This document shows positions 26,905 to 33,253 of a DNA stretch of 33,253 nucleotides, in pieces. The notes under the pieces are model-generated. The model worked only from the letters and a program-made list of their open reading frames with translations, was not told where the DNA came from and did not search any database. The stretch's first letter is position 1. Each line of letters starts with the position of its first letter. Made by a program: the position numbers and the translations under genes. This DNA comes from Verrucomicrobiales bacterium (lineage in GTDB: Bacteria > Verrucomicrobiota > Verrucomicrobiia > Methylacidiphilales > JAAUTS01), in the NCBI GenBank assembly GCA_031265105.1, contig JAISDC010000247.1:1-33253 (forward strand). Reading direction: 5' to 3'.

Positions 26905-28167
26905 CTAACCAACCCCCGCCCCCGCCGCCGGCACAATGATCGCGTCACTCATACCGTGGATGATTTTCTTGTCCGCCGGCGTAATCGTCACCAACACCCC
27001 CTTCAACACCGCCTGGCCGTCCTCGACAAAATAGTACGGGCACAGCCGCGCCCGCCCCGGCAGCACCGTCAGCGCCCGCGCCGCCTCGTCCCAGAACGGA
27101 TGCTCGACCATGCGGCCCTTCACAAAACGCTGCATGATGCGCGGCGACTCCGCAAACTCCGCCAGCGCCCGCGCCACCGCCGCGCGCCACTCCTCCCCGC
27201 TCACATCGAACCCCATCGTCACGCCGCGCGAACCCCACGCCAGCGGCGAAAACCCGGACACCTTCAACACCAGCGCGCGCTCCTTCTGCGAGAACGCCGC
27301 CACCTCGCGCCAGCTCTGCACCTCCAGGCCGGGCAGCACCGCCGACGGCGGCAACTCAGTCGGCTCCACCACCCAACTGGGCGGAATAATCGCCTGCAAA
27401 TCGCGCCAATAACGGTCGCCCAACTCCTGCCGCCAGAACTCGCGCAGCGGCCGCAGCCAGAACAGCGCGAGCCACAACTTTTCCTCCAGAAACGGCTTCA
27501 GCGGCGGGTCCATTCGCACCGTCGGCGAATAACTCGCTGACAGCGACGGCAAATTCCGCCAGTCGAAACACTCGAAGAACCGGTACACCGGCTCCCCGCT
27601 GAACGTGTACCGTTCCGCCGCGCGCACCCGCCGCGCGCCGTAAAGCCACTCCATCTCCGGGCGATAATCGGCCGCCTCCGCGCTGATGACGACACTGCCG
27701 GCGGGAAAATGCCGGCGCGCCGCTGCCGTCATCCCCGTCGCGCCGCCGACGACCGGCTCGCCGAGCGCGGCGTAAGTCTCGTTCAACCACGCCGTCAGCC
27801 CCACCCCGCCGGGCACGGAATCAATCTCCGACAACGCGAACCCGCCGTCAGCGAGAATCAAATCGGGGCGGATAATCGTCGGCAAATCGTTCTTGACCGC
27901 CGCTGACCGTGCCAGCTCCACCAACTCGCGCGGCTTGCCGAGATCGAGCCATTCCGCGATCCACGCCGGCGCCCGGCCCTGCCAACTCTTGCGGTACAAC
28001 AGATTCGCCGCCTGCAAGAACTTGTGCAACCGCGGCCCGAGCCGGGCCAAAAACTCCACCGTCGCCGCGTCCAGCGGAAACGCTGACGGTGACACCCGCC
28101 AAGTCTTCCCCGCGAACAGCCCGCTGGCGGGCATGGCGCGCTTAATGTGTGCGATTCTTTCAGTCAT
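26905..28167 (-). CDS. Conserved-looking hypothetical protein, possibly ATP-grasp-like
   Basis: Long ORF with non-random composition; IIRPDLILADGGFALSEIDSVPGGVGLTAWLNETY, ALVLKVSGFSPLAWGSRGV, IMQRFVKGRMVEHPFWDE. Start placed at the ATG at 28167, because the upstream ATG at 28188 lies in a repeat. Confidence 0.65.
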   Translation of the reverse strand: MTERIAHIKRAMPASGLFAGKTWRVSPSAFPLDAATVEFLARLGPRLHKFLQAANLLYRKSWQGRAPAWIAEWLDLGKPRELVELARSAAVKNDLPTIIRPDLILADGGFALSEIDSVPGGVGLTAWLNETYAALGEPVVGGATGMTAAARRHFPAGSVVISAEAADYRPEMEWLYGARRVRAAERYTFSGEPVYRFFECFDWRNLPSLSASYSPTVRMDPPLKPFLEEKLWLALFWLRPLREFWRQELGDRYWRDLQAIIPPSWVVEPTELPPSAVLPGLEVQSWREVAAFSQKERALVLKVSGFSPLAWGSRGVTMGFDVSGEEWRAAVARALAEFAESPRIMQRFVKGRMVEHPFWDEAARALTVLPGRARLCPYYFVEDGQAVLKGVLVTITPADKKIIHGMSDAIIVPAAGAGVG

Positions 28168-28180
28168 GGTCGAGTTTCGG

Positions 28181-28336
28181 TTAACCACGGATGGACACCG
28201 ATGGACACGGATTTCTTTACAAAGAGAACATGGAGGAATTGGAGGGGGCCTTTGGTTGCAGCCAACCTTCCTCCAAGAACTCCATGTGCTCCTGGTAAAA
28301 AAAATCCGTGTCCATCCGTGTCCATCCGTGGTTGAA
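28181..28336. repeat. Inverted repeat of the CCACGGATGGACACC family, copy 2, with nested second inverted repeat
   Basis: Outer arms ttaaccacggatggacaccgatggacacggat / atccgtgtccatccgtgtccatccgtggtt; inner acatggaggaattggagg / cctccaagaactccatgt. Confidence 0.9.
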
Positions 28337-28337
28337 A

Positions 28338-29216
28338 TTATTTCGTCAACAACCTCGCCGTCAACGTCAGCGCCGCCAGCAAACTGTCCGCCGAGGCCAG
28401 GTTTTTGCCGGCCAGCTCTGCCGCGGTCCCGTGGTCGGGTGAGGCGCGCCAGAACGGCAAGCCCAAAGTCAGATTAACACCTTCCGCGAACGCCAGCAAC
28501 TTGAACGGAATCAGCCCCTGGTCGTGATACAGACACAGCACGGCGTCGAATTGGCCCGCGACGGCGGCGTTGAACACCGTGTCCGCCGGCCACGGGCCGC
28601 TGACGGTGGCGCCGCGCTTCTTGCGCAGGTGCCGGACCGCGGGCAGCACGATTTTTTGTTCCTCGTCGCCGAACAGCCCGCCCTCGCCCGCGTGCGGATT
28701 CAAGCCGCACACCGCCAGCCGCGGCCGCGCGACGCCGATTTTTCGCAACAGCGTCAGCGTCCGCTCCGCGTGCGTGACGATGCGCGCCGGCGTCAGCAAT
28801 TTAATCGCCGCTGACAATGAGCAATGCGTCGAGACCAGCGCCACGCGCAATTTTGGCGACTGCATGGTCATCGTCACATCACCGTCAGCGAGGCCGCCGG
28901 CGCGGGCGTAAAACTCCGTCTGGCCGGGAAAATTGAAACCGACACGCGCGAGGTTTTCCTTGCACACCGGCGCGTTGACGACCGCCTGGATTTCGCCGTT
29001 GCGCAACAACCGCGCGGATTCATGCAACGCCGCCAGCGCCGCTGACGCTGAGCGTTGGGAAAGTTTGCCCGGCGTGAACCCGGCGGCGCTGCCGATGACG
29101 CGGACGCTGACGCGGTGTCGCGACGGCCGGAACACCGTCAGCGCCTTGGCGATAATCTCCGGCCCGATGCCGCACGGGTCGCCGACGGTGAGACCGATGA
29201 CGGGGAGTGGTTGCAT
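28338..29216 (-). CDS. pdxA: 4-hydroxythreonine-4-phosphate dehydrogenase PdxA
   Basis: VIGLTVGDPCGIGPEIIAKAL, NAPVCKENL, FPGQTEFYA, VCGLNPHAGEGGLFGDEE, GPWPADTVF, LYHDQGLIPFKLLAF, ASPDHGTAAELAGK. Confidence 0.95.
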   Translation of the reverse strand: MQPLPVIGLTVGDPCGIGPEIIAKALTVFRPSRHRVSVRVIGSAAGFTPGKLSQRSASAALAALHESARLLRNGEIQAVVNAPVCKENLARVGFNFPGQTEFYARAGGLADGDVTMTMQSPKLRVALVSTHCSLSAAIKLLTPARIVTHAERTLTLLRKIGVARPRLAVCGLNPHAGEGGLFGDEEQKIVLPAVRHLRKKRGATVSGPWPADTVFNAAVAGQFDAVLCLYHDQGLIPFKLLAFAEGVNLTLGLPFWRASPDHGTAAELAGKNLASADSLLAALTLTARLLTK

Positions 29217-29247
29217 GGCCTCAAGTTACGCGGCGGGGGCGGGTTTG

Positions 29248-29406
29248 AGAACTCAAAACTCAAAACTCAGATCTCAAAACCACAAGGCAAAACGCAAAAC
29301 TACGCCTGCGGCGCCGGACATCGACATCAACTGGTTTTAAATTAATCAGTTGTGGTTTTGCGTTTTGAGATTTGAGCTTTGAGCTATGAGCTTTGCGTTC
29401 TCAAAA
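29248..29406. repeat. Inverted repeat of the AACTCAAAACTCAAAACTC...GTTTTGCGTTTTGAGATTTGAGC type
   Basis: Left arm gaactcaaaactcaaaactcagatctcaaaaccacaaggcaaaacgcaaaac, right arm gttgtggttttgcgttttgagatttgagctttgagctatgagctttgcgttctc, lying in the pdxA-surA-like gap. Confidence 0.85.
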
Positions 29407-30411
29407 GAACATCTTGATGAACGCCTTGGCGCGCAGGCTGTCGATCCATTCCTGTTGCAGGCGCTCGCGCTCCTGTTGCAGCAGCAGATTCTCGATATTG
29501 TCGCGCACCTGGGAGAGCGCGATGACCGAGGATTTCTTCACCTCGTCCACCATCAGGATGTGATAGCCGTCGTCGGTCGTGATAATCGGGCTGTTCTGGC
29601 CGGGGCGCAGCTTGAAGGCCGCGTCGGCCAGCTCCTTGCGCAGCGACGCGGCGCTCACCCACCCCAGGTCGCCGCCGTTGGCGGCTTGCGCGCCCTGCGA
29701 GTAGGATTTGGCCAGGTTGGCGAAGTCCGAGCCGGTGGCCACTTTGCTGAGAATTTCCTGCATTTGCAGATACTGCGGGTCCACCTCGATTTCCTTGCCG
29801 TCGGCATCCTGGCGCTTCTCCTGGTACAACGCCTTGCGCATGAAGATATCGCGCAACTTGACCTGCTCCGGCTGGACGAACTGCTTGATGTTGTCCTGGT
29901 AGTATTGCTCGATGTGATAGGGCGAGACAATCACCGCCGAGTGTACGTGGAGATTGCGCATGGATTGCGCGATGAGGCGGTTTTTGGTGAGTTCCTTGAA
30001 ACTGTCCATGGAGATGCCGCGCGCTTGCAGGGTCTTGACGAACGCGGCGCGGTCCCCGCCGTAGCGCTCCTTGATGTCATTGGCAATCTGCGCGTCCACC
30101 ACGTTGGGCGGCATGAAATAGTGGTTGGACTCGAAATCCTGGATAATCAACTGCTGCTCGATCAACGCCTTCAGCGCCCCGAGCCGCGCCTCCTGGATTT
30201 TTTCGTACAGCTCCAGTCCGTTATACAATTGCGCATACTGCTGTTCCTGCGGCTCGACTTCCTTGCGGATCTCGGAGAGGGTGATGACTTTGTCGTTGAC
30301 CACGGCGGCCACGCCGTCAGTGACCGGCTGGGCGGCTTGGCACGGCGCCCAGGTCAGCAGGACGGACGCCAGCGCGGCGCCGGCCGTTAATTTTTTAGCG
30401 CGGTAATCCAT
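29401..30411 (-). CDS. Periplasmic SurA/PpiC-type peptidyl-prolyl isomerase
   Basis: Signal-peptide-like MDYRAKKLTAGAALASVLLTWAPCQA; DGVAAVVNDKVITLSEIRKE (SurA N-domain); GSDFANLAKSYSQGAQAANGGDLGWV...FKLRPGQNSPIITTDDGYHILMVDEV (rotamase). Start placed at the ATG at 30411. Confidence 0.88.
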   Translation of the reverse strand: MDYRAKKLTAGAALASVLLTWAPCQAAQPVTDGVAAVVNDKVITLSEIRKEVEPQEQQYAQLYNGLELYEKIQEARLGALKALIEQQLIIQDFESNHYFMPPNVVDAQIANDIKERYGGDRAAFVKTLQARGISMDSFKELTKNRLIAQSMRNLHVHSAVIVSPYHIEQYYQDNIKQFVQPEQVKLRDIFMRKALYQEKRQDADGKEIEVDPQYLQMQEILSKVATGSDFANLAKSYSQGAQAANGGDLGWVSAASLRKELADAAFKLRPGQNSPIITTDDGYHILMVDEVKKSSVIALSQVRDNIENLLLQQERERLQQEWIDSLRAKAFIKMFF

Positions 30412-33253
30412 TGTTCGATTTCCTGAAGTTTCGCTTTTATTTGGGTTTTGGCAAGCCGCGGAAATTTGCCGCTTACCATGATATAATCGTTGTTCCTGAA
30501 CAGCATCAATTTGTTCTCTTTCACTTCCACTCCCGTTATGCCCGCCAGGCCGGCCTGCACCCTGACCCGGTGGAACCACAAGAGCGCCTCCACCGTCGCC
30601 GGCCAGCGCCCGTAACGGTCCTTCCAGCCGGCCCGCAGGGCGGTCCATTGCGCCAGGTTTTGCAGTTCCGCCAGCTCGCGGTACGCGGCGATGCGCCAGC
30701 GCGCCTCCGTCATGTAAGAGGCCGGCACCTGCGCGCCGTCATCGTCAGTGCCGCCGCCCACCGCCAGGAAGTCCAGCCGCAGCCTGACCTCTGGCAACTC
30801 ATTATGTCGCTCGCCCCGGCAAGAGGCAATCGCTTTTTTTAGCAGGCGGCAATACAAGTCGAAGCCGACCGCCACGATGTGCCCGCTCTGCGCCGTGCCG
30901 AGCAGGTTGCCGGCGCCGCGGATTTCCAGGTCGCGCATGGCGATTTTGAACCCCGCGCCCAGCTCGGAGTACTGTTGGATGGCCTGCACCCGCTGATTCG
31001 CGTCGCCGCTGATCAGGTCGCGCGGCAGCAACAGCAGCGCGTAGGCCCGCGCCTGGCCGCGGCCGACCCGGCCCCGCAACTGGTACAAGTCCGCCAGCCC
31101 GAAGCGGTCGGCGCGGTCGATGATGATGGTGTTGGCGTTGGGAATATCAATGCCGCTCTCGATGATGGTGGTGGACACCAGCACGTCGGTCTGGCCGCTG
31201 ACGAACCGGTGCATCACGTCCTCCAGTTGCTCGTCCGCCATCTGCCCGTGGCCGATGTCAATGCGGGCATCCGGCGCCAGGAAGCCGATTCTTCTCGCGA
31301 TGCTGTCAATGCTGGCCACCCGGTTGTGCAGGTAATACACCTGCCCGCCGCGCTGGAGTTCGCGCCGGATGGCGCTGACGATGACCCGCTCGTCGTAGGC
31401 GCAAATCGTGGTGTCCACCGGCAGCCGGTTCGGCGGCGGCGTCTCGATGCCGCTCATGTCGCGCGCGCCCATCAGCGAGAAGTACAGGGTGCGCGGAATC
31501 GGCGTGGCGGACAACGTCAGCACGTCGATCATCCGGAAATTCCGCTTGAACGCCTCCTTCTGCCGCACGCCGAAGCGCTGCTCCTCGTCAATGATCACCA
31601 GGCCGAGGTTCTTGAATTTGACATCCTTGGAAATCAGCCGGTGCGTGCCGACCACGATGTCCAGCTCACCGTCAGCGAGTCGCTGGATGACCTGCCGCTG
31701 CCGGCGCGCGGTCTGGAAGCGGCTCAACAGGCCGATGTTGACGGGATAATCCGCCATGCGCTCGCGCAGCGTCTCGTAATGTTGCTGCGCCAGCACGGTG
31801 GTCGGCGCCAGGAAACCGACCTGCTTGCCCGTCGTGGCCGCCTTGAACGCCGCGCGAATCGCCACCTCGGTCTTGCCGAAGCCGACATCGCCGCAAATCA
31901 GCCGGTCCATCGGCCGCGGACTCTCCATGTCGCGCTTGGTGTCCTCAATGGCCTGCAACTGGTCGGCGGTCGGCCGGTATAAGAACGCCTCCTCGAACTC
32001 CCGCTGCCACTCACCGTCAGCGGGGAACGCCGTGCCGGGCAGGCTCTCGCGCTCGGCCTGGATTTTCAGCAATTCCGTGGCGTAATCCAGCACCGCCTGT
32101 TCCGCCTGGCGCTTGGCCCGTTCCCAGCGGTGGCCGCCCAGCGTGTCCAGCGCGGGATGCCGTTTGCCGACCCCGACGTAGCGCGACACCAGGTACGCCT
32201 GCGCCAGCGGCACATACAGCTTGGCGTCGCCGGCGAATTGCAGCGTCAGCACCGACTGCCGCCGGCCGCGCCGGTCACCGTCAGCGGGCAGCTCGCTCAT
32301 GCCGCAATACAGCGCGATGCCGTGGTCGGCATGCACGACGTAATCGCCGTCCCGGATGTCGGCGAAATCCAGCGGCGCGCGCCCCACCTGCCGCGTCCGG
32401 GGCCGCGCCGCGCGGCGCAAGGCGCGCAACGACTGGTAGCGCCCGAAAATCTCCGCCAACTCAAAAACGGTTTCCGTGCGCATCTTGCTGCCGGTTTCAA
32501 AGGGAAGGGGCTCCGCCCCGCAGGAGAATTGCAGCAGCATCTCCGGGCGCCTTTCACCCATCCGCCGAAGGTACGCGTCGCAGATGAAGTTGGCGTAAAT
32601 ATCTCTCTCCGCGGGGCCGGCGGTATCACGGCGGGTCAGCGCCTCCGCCATCTCCTCCTCGGTGACAAAACGGTATGTAATATCGGTTGAAAAGTGCGAG
32701 GCAATGTTCAATATCTCCGCATACGGTATCTTTTCAATGAAATGTTCAACGGCGGCAATCGCGTCCCGCGGGCTCTGAATCGTCTTCTGAACGCTGCGCT
32801 TTGAGGGGCCGAGCGTAACGGGCAGCGGCGGTCCCGGAACATCTTGATTCCAACTGTACTCAAGTTCCACAAGTGCGGTGTCGAACTGTCCCCACTGGGC
32901 ACGGGTGAAAAATGACCATTCCAGGCTGTAATCAAACAAATCGCTGCACGCGGGATCACGGCGCACCCACTCCGTGACAAACCGTTCGATGTTCGCGCGT
33001 TTTGCCACCGCGCGTCCCCAGTCCTGACTGGTTCGCTCGCGGATCAAGTCGTTCAGCTTGCGCCAGTTCGCGGGCGTTATTTCCTCGTCCCAGCCGTAGA
33101 GGTCCCGAAGAATGATTCGGACGCCCCAGAAGCAACTGGTATTTTGAATCCTGGGGATAAACGGAACCGCCCGTTCGATACGCGCAAGCCGCTCGTCGCA
33201 GTCCAGATCGTCCAAACGTCCGCCGTCCGGGCATCCCGCCGCGTAAAAATCGG
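30387..33253 (-). CDS. mfd: Transcription-repair coupling factor Mfd core fused at its N-terminus to a uronate-isomerase-like amidohydrolase fragment (ORF open at the window edge)
   Basis: Mfd part: DFADIRDGDYVVHADHGIALY (RID), DRLICGDVGFGKTEVAIRAAFKAA, DEEQRFGVRQKE, LSATPIPRTLYFSLMGARDMS, LYQLRGRVGRG. About 260 N-terminal residues instead read NTSCFWGVRIILRDLYGWDEEITPANWRKLNDLIRER...ASHFSTDITYRFVTEEEM...LLQFSCGAEPLPFETGSKMRTETVFELAEIF. The track start at 33215 is a TTG, but the frame is open to 33253. Confidence 0.85.
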   Translation of the reverse strand, partial: DFYAAGCPDGGRLDDLDCDERLARIERAVPFIPRIQNTSCFWGVRIILRDLYGWDEEITPANWRKLNDLIRERTSQDWGRAVAKRANIERFVTEWVRRDPACSDLFDYSLEWSFFTRAQWGQFDTALVELEYSWNQDVPGPPLPVTLGPSKRSVQKTIQSPRDAIAAVEHFIEKIPYAEILNIASHFSTDITYRFVTEEEMAEALTRRDTAGPAERDIYANFICDAYLRRMGERRPEMLLQFSCGAEPLPFETGSKMRTETVFELAEIFGRYQSLRALRRAARPRTRQVGRAPLDFADIRDGDYVVHADHGIALYCGMSELPADGDRRGRRQSVLTLQFAGDAKLYVPLAQAYLVSRYVGVGKRHPALDTLGGHRWERAKRQAEQAVLDYATELLKIQAERESLPGTAFPADGEWQREFEEAFLYRPTADQLQAIEDTKRDMESPRPMDRLICGDVGFGKTEVAIRAAFKAATTGKQVGFLAPTTVLAQQHYETLRERMADYPVNIGLLSRFQTARRQRQVIQRLADGELDIVVGTHRLISKDVKFKNLGLVIIDEEQRFGVRQKEAFKRNFRMIDVLTLSATPIPRTLYFSLMGARDMSGIETPPPNRLPVDTTICAYDERVIVSAIRRELQRGGQVYYLHNRVASIDSIARRIGFLAPDARIDIGHGQMADEQLEDVMHRFVSGQTDVLVSTTIIESGIDIPNANTIIIDRADRFGLADLYQLRGRVGRGQARAYALLLLPRDLISGDANQRVQAIQQYSELGAGFKIAMRDLEIRGAGNLLGTAQSGHIVAVGFDLYCRLLKKAIASCRGERHNELPEVRLRLDFLAVGGGTDDDGAQVPASYMTEARWRIAAYRELAELQNLAQWTALRAGWKDRYGRWPATVEALLWFHRVRVQAGLAGITGVEVKENKLMLFRNNDYIMVSGKFPRLAKTQIKAKLQEIEQWITALKN

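Noticed and set aside
30412-30648. Upstream extension of the SurA-like ORF
   Set aside because: Lies within the mfd 3' end; the ATG at 30411 begins a clear signal-peptide-like sequence.
30879-31982. 367-aa + strand ORF opposite mfd
   Set aside because: Antisense shadow of the strongly conserved Mfd helicase motifs.
1887-32286. Interpreting CGCTGACNNTG as a restriction-modification site or simple codon bias
   Set aside because: Not palindromic and too dense for a typical site; several frames and both orientations argue against codon preference alone. Not excluded without genome-wide statistics and methylation data.
1-33253. tRNA, rRNA or riboswitch genes
   Set aside because: No cloverleaf, rRNA-like segment or recognisable riboswitch core was seen by eye; a covariance-model search (Infernal/tRNAscan) would be needed to exclude them.

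Overview
The window is GC-rich bacterial DNA centred on a complete division and cell-wall (dcw) cluster on the + strand, about 3.9-24.0 kb: mraZ, rsmH, ftsL-like, ftsI, murE, murF, mraY, murD, a LysM protein, ftsW, murG, a murC-murB fusion, ddl, ftsQ, ftsA, a divergent ftsZ and a DUF1343/NamZ-like gene. Most genes are joined by 1-16 bp stop/start overlaps. On the left, on the - strand, are a TPR-like membrane protein, tsaE, tsaB and glpX, followed by a decayed IS5-family transposase and palindromic repeats. On the right, on the - strand, are ybeY, a 7TM-HD phosphodiesterase, an unknown possibly ATP-grasp-like protein, pdxA, a SurA/PpiC-like protein and mfd. The most notable signal is a non-palindromic motif, CGCTGACNNTG (often extended to ...TGA/TGAC). 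I counted about 77 copies by eye, in both orientations and in several reading frames, but distributed very unevenly between genes. It behaves like an uptake-sequence-type or otherwise genome-wide iterated DNA signal. Other notable points: the mfd ORF has its N-terminus replaced by a uronate-isomerase-like fragment (gene chimera or assembly chimera); an intergenic-type palindromic repeat is translated as part of the MurC-MurB linker; a 10-bp-periodic MraZ-type operator overlaps a promoter; there is a degenerate 21-bp minisatellite; and several hairpin repeat families lie between genes. Taxon is not determined; gene content and repeat style would fit a PVC-type bacterium, but this is only inference.
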